NCBI GenBank assembly: GCA_964579415.1 | Contig: CAZOGW010000017.1 | Location: 1-37,742 of the forward strand | DNA: 37,742 bases | From: CAZOGW01 sp964579415 | GTDB taxonomy: Bacteria; Actinomycetota; Acidimicrobiia; Spongiisociales; UBA5794 | Reading direction: 5' to 3' | In this document: in pieces, positions 25,301-32,025 of the stretch | How positions within the stretch are numbered: position 1 is the stretch's first letter | Layout: the number at the start of each line of letters is the position of its first letter | Made by a program: the position numbers and the translations under genes | The notes under the pieces: generated by a model | The model's input: the letters and a program-made list of their open reading frames with translations, nothing else | Told to the model about the DNA's origin: nothing | Database searches by the model: none

Positions 25301-25957
25301 TTCCTGGACCTGGCCAAGGAGGGCGCAACGCTGCGGGGTATCCTGTCCTGCTTCGCCATCGCCGTCTCCAAGGGGCTGCAGTACGGCGTGCCGCTGGAGG
25401 AGTACGTCGACACCTTCACCTTCCAGACGTTCGAGCCGCGCGGCATGGTGGAGGGCCATCCCAACATCAAGATGGCCAACTCGATCGTGGACTACGTGTT
25501 CCGGGCGCTGGGCGTGGAGTACCTGGAGCGCGACGAGCTGGCCCAGGTGCCGCCGGACCGTTCCATGGAGCTCCCCGAACCCCGCAAGGGCCTCGCCCTC
25601 GACGCCGGGGTACAGCTCGACCTCACCGACGCCGCCATCGAGTCCGACATCGACGCCCAGGTGGCGGCCGCCGCCTTCGTGGACGCCGACGACGAGGGTC
25701 CCGGTGGCGACGGGGTGGCCCGGGCCCTCGGTCTCGGCTCCGGAGCCGTCGCCGAGCCGGCGGCGGTTGTCCCCGGCAATGGGTCGACAGTGTCTACCGC
25801 CCGATCGGCCACCGAGGTGCAGACGGCAGCCGTCCAGGCAGTCCTCGCCGACAAGATGGGCGACGCCCCGCTGTGCGACACCTGCGGCCACATCACCGTC
25901 CGCAACGGCTCCTGCTACCGCTGCCTCAACTGCGGCGACTCCAAGGGCTGCAGCTAG
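19370..25957 (+). CDS. nrdJ: Adenosylcobalamin-dependent (class II) ribonucleotide reductase precursor with three inteins
   Basis: Reduces ribonucleotides to deoxyribonucleotides with a B12-derived thiyl radical. The 2195-residue precursor contains inteins at residues 187-327, 360-831 and 1210-1639; the spliced enzyme would be about 1152 residues. Catalytic residues, in precursor numbering: redox Cys328 (ACFI), radical Cys1009 in NPCSE, and its partner Cys1020, 11 residues on, the same spacing as Cys322/Cys333 of the Thermotoga enzyme. PTGTIGLLMDCDTTG is the substrate-phosphate loop, interrupted by intein 3. The C-terminus has a zinc-ribbon-like tail (CDTCGH, CYRCLNCG) for re-reduction. ATG 19370 follows GGAGGGAGAGG. 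No partner subunit is needed. Confidence 0.96.
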   Translation: MTSGLHIERRFTADGRDPYDTVEWSRRDSRITNPDGSIVFEMKDAEVPAQWSQVAADIMVSKYFRKAGVPQVDSAGNPVLDDTGAPVTGPEQSARQVVKRLASTWRWWGETNDYFATGEDAQAFEDELAYMLLHQMAAPNSPQWFNTGLAHQYGITGTPQGFWYVDPATEEAVPSPDSYTRPAPHACFPAGTRITTRGGFLPIEKIEPGDEVLTHEGRYRKVQRTMQRQVDEELVELRIRKLSATPLVATANHPVWAIRKEEPTAAPSWIPASDLRPGDLVVVGSGDGQQATAPIVATTPAPFYGTVYNFQTDEDESYVASGVVVHNCFINSVDDDLVNEGGIMDLWVREARLFKMGSGCTSGDSRVYVAGQGFVPIRDLYAQFASEGRPVHEFDGRGRYIDIGDTDVFTLSVDDATGEYTQDKIELVWAYDVDADDKVTVAFDTGARATVSAWHPFLVWDGERVVERRADELGRGDSVIGPNQTAADSLATEPIILDYETTYYRRTQQHSVLVDTDVAWLVGYFMGDGSLGRVRSTTTNSYGKSYEYDRLRLRFHDETTDTLERVQRIVSRVFGETAAIQADGRGSRGQHVSYTGRKVTAFFASLFEPGTKTYTLAMPRFVWLAGREAALGFLAGLVDSDGAVANGRAAYTTASHRFADEVATLASVYGLGGGVVRHGSVSTTAVVRRSTSFDKRLEFAGYLSHPSRRTALLDEGVRHERSRCMPLSEGLATELFGEHAPADWLKVLVGEETFHLGRLRYEGIVNPTKLEKALATMEPGTLTAKLGRIAESLAFVTSVEACTDDPDFYDLTVARHSNYLAGEHGLVAIHNTGSNFSRIRAEGEQLSGGGKSSGLMSFLKVGDRAAGAIKSGGTTRRAAKMVILDVDHPDIETFINWKADEEDKVRALVAAGYSSDFNGEAYATVSGQNSNNSVRLSNEFIQAVLDDGEWDLTARTDGRVMKTVKARDLWKQVAEAAWKCADPGVQFDTTIQEWHTSPAGGKINATNPCSEYVFLDNTACNLASLNLVQFERADGSFDLDAYRHAIRIWTVVLEISVTMAHFPSKAIAEGSYDYRTLGLGYANLGSLLMRAGIAYDSDLGRSIAGALTAILTGYSYATSAEMAEAVGPFRRFAENRDSMLRVMRNHRRAAYGAAQDQYDAVSHYVVGIDQELCPPDILAEAHRAWDSAVELGEEHGYRNAQTTVLAPTGCLVGGSLIPTSRGLVRLRSLGDPAGAQWQDLGIQVGTDEGARTGTQFYVNGVEPVVTVDTHRGYRIQGTPTHRIKVVEADGSWVWKRFGDIAAGDKVPLQLDQLVGEPQQVELPPRPEAHWTSDFTTVVPRTMSPELAEFVGYFMGDGSLHAKGIRLCVSREDFDVVDRLSLLGKELFGLEAHVNEIGGYTEVAFHSVPLVLWWEACRFAKTPPSENHSGKGYHPHIPDAVLHSNDRAVYAGFLRGLFEADGTVHLGYPSWSTTSLEFSRDVQSLLLALGHVTTRKIDRTGWGDSDLAVLRLLNLSAAGRWADEIGFIGGRKQSAVAGGEHSQASRDDHIPVTRATVDRLAPENDNLRKTMLLALSRIGSVSRRSAEELLARTGDAELRHLLGFFYDEVTSAELGEEQYTFDLSVPDNVTYVANGFVSHNTIGLLMDCDTTGVEPDFALVKFKKLAGGGYFKIANQSIAPALERLGYTRDQVSQIIDYVVGTMTLNRSPRINTATLIAKGFTADDIDKVEAVLPGVFELGFAFNQWTLGEETMRRLGFTSEQYNAPGFTMLKALGFTDEDVRLANDHICGRQTIEGAPHLRDEHLPVFDTANRNGRLGERFIHHTGHIRMMAAAQPFISGAISKTINMPNEVTVEDIEESYHMSWELGLKAMALYRDGSKASQPLSAKTDDGDTTEDETDGLEDALAEERELVLTGRPTVHAGMFAPGVSPTAAYADMPRPRFLLPARRSGYTQEARVGGHKLFMRTGEYQDGTLGELFLDLAKEGATLRGILSCFAIAVSKGLQYGVPLEEYVDTFTFQTFEPRGMVEGHPNIKMANSIVDYVFRALGVEYLERDELAQVPPDRSMELPEPRKGLALDAGVQLDLTDAAIESDIDAQVAAAAFVDADDEGPGGDGVARALGLGSGAVAEPAAVVPGNGSTVSTARSATEVQTAAVQAVLADKMGDAPLCDTCGHITVRNGSCYRCLNCGDSKGCS
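19928..20350 (+). other. Intein 1 of NrdJ: mini-intein without endonuclease
   Basis: Encodes 141 residues from CFPAGTRITT to SGVVVHN, followed by Cys328 as the +1 nucleophile. Block B (TANHPVWA) and the terminal His-Asn are present, and there is no LAGLIDADG domain, so it is a splicing-only element. It sits immediately before the redox-active cysteine of the reductase (PHA/CFI), so splicing is needed for function. Confidence 0.93.
20447..21862 (+). mobile_element. Intein 2 of NrdJ with LAGLIDADG homing endonuclease
   Basis: Encodes 472 residues from CTSGDSRVYV to GLVAIHN, with Thr as +1 nucleophile, inserted in GSG/TGSNFS. Splicing block B is ATVSAWHPFLV. Two LAGLIDADG motifs, WLVGYFMGDGS and GFLAGLVDSDGA, both keep the acidic residue, so the endonuclease looks intact and possibly still mobile. 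Confidence 0.93.
22997..24286 (+). mobile_element. Intein 3 of NrdJ with LAGLIDADG homing endonuclease
   Basis: Encodes 430 residues from CLVGGSLIPT to ANGFVSHN, with Thr as +1 nucleophile, inserted in the phosphate-binding loop APTG/TIGLL. Block B is GTPTHRIKV. LAGLIDADG motifs are EFVGYFMGDGS and GFLRGLFEADGT with both acidic residues kept. It is clearly different in sequence from intein 2, pointing to separate arrivals. Confidence 0.93.
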
Positions 25958-25963
25958 AGAAGG

Positions 25964-25992
25964 TATCCGTTGCCGGTATCCGGCATCCGCTA
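25964..25992 (+). repeat. Degenerate heptad array after nrdJ
   Basis: TATCCGT, TGCCGG, TATCCGG, CATCCGC, mostly in 7-base phase, beginning six bases after the nrdJ stop. TGCCGG-TAT-CCGGCA within it makes a small hairpin directly before the terminator. Confidence 0.55.
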
Positions 25993-26034
25993 CGAGCGGG
26001 GTGGGATTTCAGGAGACCCGCCCCGCTCGTCTTT
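25993..26034 (+). terminator. Rho-independent terminator of nrdJ
   Basis: CGAGCGGGGTGGG (25993-26005) pairs with CCCGCCCCGCTCG (26017-26029) through a 13-bp stem with one T-G pair and an 11-base loop, followed by TCTTT. Confidence 0.85.
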
Positions 26035-26188
26035 CCCCGCCCGGAGTAGGTGATCCGAGGGCCTGGCGAGAAAGAAATCCGTCCTCCACAGGTCGCGTCC
26101 GTGGTGGTGGTTGTACCATGCATGCACTCGTCGCGACGTGGGTGGGCGAGCTACAGGCCTTGGGAGAGGCAGGCTGAGGCGGGGGCAC

Positions 26189-27586
26189 ATGGCGGCTCTG
26201 AAGCGGGCTACAGAGGTTGCGATCGTCGGCGCGGGGCCGGCAGGTTGCACGGTGGCGTTGGGGTTGCTCGAGCGTGGCGTCACCCCGATCATCATCGAGC
26301 GCGAGGAGTTCCCCCGCTTTCACATCGGGGAGTCGACAACCGGTGAGTGTGGCGCCATCATCCGCCGGCTCGGGCTCGAAGACGAGATGAACGCCGCGGG
26401 ACACCCGATCAAACATGGTGTCAACGTCTTCGGGACCCAGGGCAAGCGCGACTGGTGGGTACCGGTGATGCGACGGGACGAGCACGGCCTCCATGACCAG
26501 GCCACCTGGCAGGTGCGTCGCAGTGAGTTCGACCGAATGCTCCTCGATGCCGCGCTGAGAGCGGGAGCCGACATGGTGAAGGGCCGCGCATCGGAGCCCA
26601 TCATCGACGACACCGGCGTGCTCACCGGTGTCGTGGTGCAGACGCCGGACGGCGGATCGGTCGCCATCGAAGCCGAGATGACCATCGACTGCTCAGGGCA
26701 GGCCAGCTTCCTCGCCAACAAGAAGGTGACCGGCCCGAAGTACCTGGGGTCGTACGACAAACAGATCGCCATGTTCACCCACATCTCGGACTACCAGCGC
26801 GGCTCGGGCGGACCGGAGCGCAGCGACCAGCCGGGGAACACGCACATCTTCTACTCCAGGAAGTATCACTGGGCCTGGGCCATACCCATCGACGACGAGG
26901 TGACCAGTATCGGGATCGTCACCCCGGTGGCCTACTTCAGGGACAAGGGCGAATCGCGGGAAGAGTACGTCAGACGCGAGATGCAGCAGTTCAACAAGGG
27001 TCTCGCCGCACGGATCCCTCAGGGTGTGATGGTGGAACCGGTGCGCGCCGTCCCCAACTACTCGTTCCAGGTGGGCAGGTTCGCCGGCCCCGGCTACATC
27101 TGCGTGGGCGATGCGCACCGGTTCGTCGATCCCATCTTCTCCTTCGGCCTCCTGGTGGCGATGCGCGAGGCGATGATGGTCATCGAGCCGATCATGGCAT
27201 GGCTCGACGGCGAAGGCCGGGGCGGCGGCAACCCCTTCCACGACTACGTGGTCATGGTGGAGAAGGGGATCGACACCATCGAGGATCTCGTCGACACGTT
27301 CTGGGAGAACCCCCTGGCGTTCGCCTACCTGCTGCATGCCAGATACCTGGCGCCGATCACCGACGTGCTGGCCGGCCGTGTCTACGACGACATGCCCCAC
27401 GACCCGCTGTTCGACGCCGCCCTCGCCGACTTCAGGCGACTCCTCGAACGGGAACGCAGCTATGACGCAGCCGGGCTGTTGTCGGTGCCGATCGGCTCAC
27501 GGTTCCACCCGGAACGAGCTCCGCTGTGGAACTCGAACCTGCAAGGTATCGAATCCACCGAGGAGTGGCTCCGCACCGCGATGTGA
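26189..27586 (+). CDS. FAD-dependent oxidoreductase of the flavin-dependent halogenase family
   Basis: A 465-residue flavoprotein. The Rossmann FAD motif is VAIVGAGPAGCTVALGLLERG; FPRFHIGEST follows, as in tryptophan/phenolic halogenases. HWAWAIPI fits the W-x-W-x-I-P motif said to mark flavin-dependent halogenases, and FVDPIFSFGL fits their F-x-P-x-S-x-G motif. Halogenation would need reduced FADH2 from a partner reductase, which is not nearby. A monooxygenase or geranylgeranyl-reductase-like role is the alternative. ATG 26189 was chosen because it begins at the FAD domain and follows GAGGCGGGGG; a frame extension to 26111 encodes unlikely peptide. It stands alone, with no biosynthetic cluster around it. 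Confidence 0.85.
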   Translation: MAALKRATEVAIVGAGPAGCTVALGLLERGVTPIIIEREEFPRFHIGESTTGECGAIIRRLGLEDEMNAAGHPIKHGVNVFGTQGKRDWWVPVMRRDEHGLHDQATWQVRRSEFDRMLLDAALRAGADMVKGRASEPIIDDTGVLTGVVVQTPDGGSVAIEAEMTIDCSGQASFLANKKVTGPKYLGSYDKQIAMFTHISDYQRGSGGPERSDQPGNTHIFYSRKYHWAWAIPIDDEVTSIGIVTPVAYFRDKGESREEYVRREMQQFNKGLAARIPQGVMVEPVRAVPNYSFQVGRFAGPGYICVGDAHRFVDPIFSFGLLVAMREAMMVIEPIMAWLDGEGRGGGNPFHDYVVMVEKGIDTIEDLVDTFWENPLAFAYLLHARYLAPITDVLAGRVYDDMPHDPLFDAALADFRRLLERERSYDAAGLLSVPIGSRFHPERAPLWNSNLQGIESTEEWLRTAM

Positions 27587-27606
27587 CGCAGCGGCGGGCG
27601 CTGCCT

Positions 27607-27699
<93 letters not shown>

Positions 27700-27795
27700 G
27701 GGACCACAAGGTTATCAGGCGCGGTCCCTACACCGATTCCCGCGCAAGTTCGAGGCGCCGACACCCGACTAAGCGGTGTCGAAGCACGCAGGCTT

Positions 27796-27896
27796 CACTG
27801 GCTACCGGATACTGAATACTGGCTACGCCGCCGCCCACCAGGAACGTCACCGCAATCGCGTGCGGTCGGCACCGAGTGTTCGATGTCGGGTGCCGT
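27796..27896. repeat. Inverted pair of degenerate heptad arrays
   Basis: CACTGGC, TACCGGA, TACTGAA, TACTGGC, TACGCCG (27796-27830) and, about 36 bases later, the inverse arm around 27866-27896 (reverse complement CACCCGA, CATCGAA, CACTCGG). Over the first 21 aligned positions I count about 13 Watson-Crick and 4 possible G-U pairs. It lies between tRNA-Ser(GCU) and the end of the PEBP gene; the rest of this 228-base space shows nothing else. Confidence 0.55.
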
Positions 27897-27927
27897 CCCA
27901 TGTATGACGGGTGAGGATGCCACGCTC

Positions 27928-28554
<627 letters not shown>

Positions 28555-28585
28555 GGCCCCTCCACTCGGCTCGCGGTCAATGCAA

Positions 28586-28614
28586 TTGTGGCCTCGGCTC
28601 GGGGGTGGTACAAC
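28586..28614 (+). promoter_or_regulatory. Face-to-face promoter between PEBP and Hcp-like genes
   Basis: On the plus strand TTGTGG (28586) and TACAAC (28609) are 17 bases apart, with GAAGGG before the Hcp ATG. On the minus strand the same footprint reads TTGTAC, 17 bases, CACAAT towards the PEBP gene, so the two genes may compete for one site. Confidence 0.45.
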
Positions 28615-28639
28615 CGCGGGCACTCCAGAAGGGCACGGT

Positions 28640-29128
28640 ATGGCTGCGGTTGACTACTTTCTCAAGATCGACGGAATCGAGGGTGAGTCGGTGGACAGCC
28701 GGCACGCCGGCGAGATCGACGTGGTCGCCTTCTCCTGGGGTGTGGAACACCAGGGCGGGAGCCGCTCCGGCGGCGGGGGTGCCGGTACCGGTCGGGCGCA
28801 GCCGGACGAGTTCGTGGTGGTCAAGCAGATCGACCGCAGCTCGCCGCGCCTGGCCGTGGCGACGGCCTCCGGCCAGTCGTTCCGCACCGCCGTCCTTGCC
28901 GCCCGCCGCGCCGGCACGTCACACGACTTCCTCGTCTACTCCATGGAGGACGTCAGCCTGGCCGGCTACCACACCGAGGGTGACGACACCGACGACGTCC
29001 CCCTGCTCGACGAGGTCAGCCTGCGCTTCTCCTCCATCGAGATCAGCTACCGGCCGCAGCAACCCGATGGCAGCCTGGGTACGGCCGTCACCCACGGCTA
29101 CGACTTCCAACGCGGCCGGGCGTTCTGA
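28640..29128 (+). CDS. Orphan Hcp-like (type VI secretion tube family) protein
   Basis: A 162-residue protein. YFLKIDGIEGESVDSRHAGE begins the Hcp fold, followed by VVAFSWGVEHQG, DEFVVVKQIDRSSPRL, QSFRTAVLAARRAG, VYSMEDVSLAGYHT and LDEVSLRFSSIEISYRP, the standard Hcp layout. Hcp forms hexameric rings that stack into the T6SS tube. No other T6SS or contractile-apparatus gene is in the window and Actinomycetota generally lack T6SS, so a secretion role is unsupported; Hcp-like proteins in such genomes have unknown functions. A Gly/Ser-rich loop (SRSGGGGAGTGRAQ) is unusual. Start is supported by GAAGGG seven bases upstream. Confidence 0.88.
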   Translation: MAAVDYFLKIDGIEGESVDSRHAGEIDVVAFSWGVEHQGGSRSGGGGAGTGRAQPDEFVVVKQIDRSSPRLAVATASGQSFRTAVLAARRAGTSHDFLVYSMEDVSLAGYHTEGDDTDDVPLLDEVSLRFSSIEISYRPQQPDGSLGTAVTHGYDFQRGRAF

Positions 29129-29189
29129 CACATCCACGCCGCGGCACCTGCGTGCACGCCCGGGCGTGCCGACGGGTCGTGCTGGAGAG

Positions 29190-29279
29190 CGGAGAGAGTG
29201 GGATTCGAACCCACGGAGCCCCGCAAAGGGACTCAACGGTTTTCGAGACCGTCGCCTTCGTCCGCTCGGCCATCTCTCC
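29190..29279 (-). tRNA. tRNA-Ser (CGA)
   Basis: Class II tRNA, acceptor GGAGAGA/UCUCUCC, T-loop GGTTCGAATCC, anticodon loop CUCGAAA giving CGA, which reads UCG. CCA is not encoded. The 215 bases from here to the tadA stop hold no gene I can support. Confidence 0.96.
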
Positions 29280-29494
29280 GGACCGGGAGAGTGTAGATCG
29301 GCCGGGCCGGCAACCGGATCGGGGCGGGTGCGCAGACCGACGCGGAGTCAGACGTGGCGCCTGGTCGGGTCCTCCTTGCGGCTCTTGATGGCGGCGTCGA
29401 GTGGGCCGGGGCATGCCGGTCACGATTCCAGGTGGAGCGGTGGACGTCCATGGCCTTCGGGAAAGTCTTCGGCGTGGTCTTCAGGGCAGCGAGG

Positions 29495-29968
29495 TCAGCG
29501 GCGCTGGTCGAAGAACTCCCGCAGCAGGTCGGCGGCTTCCTCGGCCCGGACCCCGGGTACCACCTCGCAGCGGTGGTTGAGGCGGGCGTCCTGGGGGATG
29601 TTGTACAGGGACCAGACCGCGCCTGCCTTCGCATCGGGGGCGCCATACACGATCCGCTCCAGCCGGGACGCCACCGCGGCGCCGGCGCACATGGCGCACG
29701 GCTCCAGCGTCACAACCAGGGTGTGCCCTTCGAGGCGCCAGTCGCCGCGGTGGCGGGTGACCTGCGACAGCACCATCATCTCGGCGTGGGCGGTGACGTC
29801 GCCGATCTCCTCACGGCGATTGTGGTCGGCGGCGACGATGGCGCCGGCGTGGTCGAGGAGTACGGCGCCGATCGGCACGTCGCCGTGCCCGGGCGCCTGC
29901 CGCGCCTGTTCCAGCGCCCGACCCATCGCCTCGTCCCAGGGTTCGCCGGCCTTCACCATCTCAACCAC
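29495..29968 (-). CDS. tadA: tRNA-specific adenosine deaminase
   Basis: A 157-residue zinc deaminase that converts A34 to inosine in tRNA-Arg(ACG), letting it read CGU, CGC and CGA. HAEMM supplies the zinc His and catalytic Glu, and PCAMC the two Cys ligands. Family features DVPIGAVLLD and ASRLERIVYGAPDAKAGA are present. Length is normal. The start is GTG after AGGAG with only three bases between; ATG 29959 is an alternative. It stands between tRNA-Ser(CGA) and a divergent tRNA-Ser(GGA); tadA is also found near tRNA-Ser genes in some other actinobacteria such as Mycobacterium. Confidence 0.93.
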   Translation of the reverse strand: MVEMVKAGEPWDEAMGRALEQARQAPGHGDVPIGAVLLDHAGAIVAADHNRREEIGDVTAHAEMMVLSQVTRHRGDWRLEGHTLVVTLEPCAMCAGAAVASRLERIVYGAPDAKAGAVWSLYNIPQDARLNHRCEVVPGVRAEEAADLLREFFDQRR

Positions 29969-29981
29969 CGTCTCCTACAAT
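29952..29981 (+). promoter_or_regulatory. Promoter of tRNA-Ser(GGA)
   Basis: TACAAT (29976-29981) is a good -10 fourteen bases before the tRNA; TTCACC (29952-29957) is a weak -35 at 18-base spacing. It overlaps the start of divergent tadA. Confidence 0.5.
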
Positions 29982-29994
29982 GACGCCTCCACTC

Positions 29995-30088
29995 GGAGGG
30001 ATCGCATAGTCTGGCCTAGTGCGCACGCCTGGAAAGCGTGTAAGCGGTGTAAGCCGCTTCGAGGGTTCAAATCCCTCTCCCTCCGCCA
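29995..30088 (+). tRNA. tRNA-Ser (GGA)
   Basis: Class II tRNA, acceptor GGAGGGA/UCCCUCC, anticodon loop CUGGAAA giving GGA, which reads UCC and UCU. The long variable arm is GC-rich (GCGG/CCGC). CCA is encoded (30086-30088). Confidence 0.96.
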
Positions 30089-30160
30089 CAACAGCTCCCC
30101 GTCCGGGGCCGATCCGGTCCCGGGCAGCCTGCTCACCAAGGGCTGAGCCCCGGCAACCAC

Positions 30161-30979
30161 TCAAACCGGAACGCCCGCGGTGGGTTCCACGGCCACCACC
30201 TCGGTGTGGATGAAGCTGAAGTAGCCGTCGTCGCACCCCACCCACCGGCGCCACGCCAGTGAGATCTCCTCCAGTTCCTCCTGCGTCGCTCCCGCCAGGC
30301 GGATTGCGTTGGCGGCGAACGGCTGGCTGAGGACCCGTCCCGCCCAGGTCTCGCCCCACTCGCGGCGGCCGGCGGCGTCGGCGTAGGTCCAGGTGGTGGT
30401 GGTCACCACCGGGTGCGCCAGGCCTGCGGCGAGCACCCAGCCGAGGAGGTAGCGCCCGGCGTCGGGCTCACCGCCCAGGGCCCGTGCCGTGAGCGTGTAC
30501 ACCTCACGCCACCGGTCCAGCAGCGGGTCGTGGGGAGCATGGACCATGGTGCCGTAGTCGGCGTCCCTCACCGCCATCAGGCCTCCCGGCCGCAGCACCC
30601 GGCGGGCCGCCCGCAGCGCCCCGACGGGATCGGCGACATGCTGGAGCACCTGATGGGCGTAGACCACGTCGAAGCTGCCGTGGGCGAACGGCAGCGAGTA
30701 GACGTCGGCGGCGAGGAGGGCGGCGTTGCCGGCGCCGGCGAGGCGCTGCGCCGCCGCCGGCAGGACGTCACGGGCCGGGTCGAGACCGACCACGGTGCCC
30801 TTCCCTACCACCCGGGCCCACCCGGCGGTGATGCTCCCCGGCCCGCAACCGAGGTCGAGGATGTCCATGTCCTCTGCCACCCGGGGGAGGACGAAGGCCG
30901 CAGCCTCCTCTACGGTGCGCCGGGCGTGGGCGCCGACGACGACCTCAGGGTGGCCGTGGATGTACCCGGGGGCGGTCAT
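30161..30979 (-). CDS. SAM-dependent class I methyltransferase
   Basis: A 272-residue UbiE/Methyltransf_11-like enzyme. Motif I is ILDLGCGPGSIT, followed by VVGLDPARDVLPAAAQRL, the acidic-loop stretch LLAADVYSLPFAHGSFDVVY and LRPGGLMAVRDADYG. The C-terminal part (ETWAGRVLSQPFAANAIRLA, WRRWVGCDDGYFSFIHTEVV) matches a common subgroup of uncharacterised actinobacterial methyltransferases. Substrate unknown. Start ATG 30979 (MTAPGYIHGHPEVVV) lies 10 bases after the luciferase-like gene; ATG 31027 would overlap that gene. The two are probably one transcript. Confidence 0.9.
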   Translation of the reverse strand: MTAPGYIHGHPEVVVGAHARRTVEEAAAFVLPRVAEDMDILDLGCGPGSITAGWARVVGKGTVVGLDPARDVLPAAAQRLAGAGNAALLAADVYSLPFAHGSFDVVYAHQVLQHVADPVGALRAARRVLRPGGLMAVRDADYGTMVHAPHDPLLDRWREVYTLTARALGGEPDAGRYLLGWVLAAGLAHPVVTTTTWTYADAAGRREWGETWAGRVLSQPFAANAIRLAGATQEELEEISLAWRRWVGCDDGYFSFIHTEVVAVEPTAGVPV

Positions 30980-30989
30980 CGGGATGCCG

Positions 30990-31967
30990 TCAGCTTCCGG
31001 CGAGAGCGGGGATGACCTCGCGGGCAAACAGCTCGATGCCGCTGCGGTCGTAGGCCGCGTCGACGAAGTTGACGATGAGATACCCGACTCCCACCTCGAC
31101 GAGGGGCCGGATCATGTCGACCGCTTGATCGGGGGTGAGGATCTCGATGCCCCAGCGGTCCACTACAACGTCGGCGACGCCGAACGGCTGGTAGTGGTCG
31201 TGGAGCCATCGGCGCTTCTCGGCGGCCTGCGCCTCGTCCTCGACGCAGATGATGCTCCGGTTGGTGGAACGGACGATGGCGTCGAAGTCGGTACCTACAT
31301 CGGCGCAGTGCGCGGCGAGGATGGCCGACTTACGGGCGAACTCCTCGGGCCCGCCACCGAAGTTGGTGTACTGGGCGTACCGGGCCGCCACCCGCAGCGT
31401 CAGCTTCTCGCCTCCGCCGGCAATCCAGAACGGGATGTGCGGCTGCTGCACCGGGTTGGGGCGGGAGATGGCGCCCTTCAGGGTGTAGTACTTCCCGGCG
31501 AAGTCGACCACGTCTTCGGTCCACATCCGTCGCATGATCTCGACGCCCTCTTCCAGCATGCCGATACGCACCGACGGTTGGGGGAACGGGAAGCCGTACC
31601 CGTCGTACTCGTCCTCATACCAGCCGGCGCCGATACCCATCTCCAACCGGCCGTTGGAGATCACGTCGATGGAGGCGGCGACCTTGGCCAGATAAGAAGG
31701 TTCGCGGTACGAGTTGCAGGTACACATCTGGCCCAACCGGACCGTGTCGGTGGCGGCGGCGAGCGCCGCCATCAACGTCCACGCCTCGTAGGTGGGCTCC
31801 TGGGTGGGCACGGGCACGGTGTGGAAGTGGTCGAACACCCACAGCGACTCGAAGCCGGATCGTTCGATGGTCTGCGCCACCGAGGTCATGGCGGCCCAGT
31901 GGTCCTGGACGGGGATGCCGGCGAGGTCGAGCCGCCAGCCTTGGGGTACGAATGCTCCGAATCTCAT
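30990..31967 (-). CDS. Luciferase-like (LLM class) F420-dependent oxidoreductase
   Basis: A 325-residue TIM-barrel protein. Family stretches are MRFGAFVPQGWRLDL, IERSGFESLWVFDHFHTVPV, TDTVRLGQMCTCNSYREPSY, IDVISNGRLEMGIGAGWYEDEY, GYGFPFP and IPFWIAGGGEKLTLRVAARYA; this pattern is usual for F420-dependent members. It would reduce or oxidise an unknown substrate with F420, or less probably FMN. ATG 31967 lies six bases after a TAGCGT -10-like box (minus strand), which would give an almost leaderless message. Upstream of the methyltransferase gene on the same strand. Confidence 0.88.
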   Translation of the reverse strand: MRFGAFVPQGWRLDLAGIPVQDHWAAMTSVAQTIERSGFESLWVFDHFHTVPVPTQEPTYEAWTLMAALAAATDTVRLGQMCTCNSYREPSYLAKVAASIDVISNGRLEMGIGAGWYEDEYDGYGFPFPQPSVRIGMLEEGVEIMRRMWTEDVVDFAGKYYTLKGAISRPNPVQQPHIPFWIAGGGEKLTLRVAARYAQYTNFGGGPEEFARKSAILAAHCADVGTDFDAIVRSTNRSIICVEDEAQAAEKRRWLHDHYQPFGVADVVVDRWGIEILTPDQAVDMIRPLVEVGVGYLIVNFVDAAYDRSGIELFAREVIPALAGS

Positions 31968-31971
31968 GCGA

Positions 31972-32021
31972 CCACGCTAACTGTCGCCGCAGGAGGGCCG
32001 GTCGGCGCCGGGTTAGCGTGG
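31972..32021. promoter_or_regulatory. Symmetric divergent promoter for nearly leaderless messages
   Basis: A perfect 10-bp inverted repeat, CCACGCTAAC at 31972 and GTTAGCGTGG at 32012, with 30 bases between. Each arm contains TAGCGT facing outward, six bases from the ATG of the luciferase-like and RibK-like genes. This fits a TAnnnT -10 and leaderless transcription, common in actinobacteria. Confidence 0.5.
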
Positions 32022-32025
32022 GTGG

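Noticed and set aside
26111..26188. Longer N-terminus for the halogenase-like gene
   Set aside because: The added residues are Arg/Gly-rich and lie before a good ribosome site and the FAD motif.
28640..29128. A type VI secretion locus
   Set aside because: Only the Hcp-like gene is present; no sheath, baseplate or ATPase genes.
29281..29494. A small gene between tRNA-Ser(CGA) and tadA
   Set aside because: A short minus-strand end (KSRKEDPTRRHV) looks protein-like, but a stop lies a few codons upstream and there is no start.
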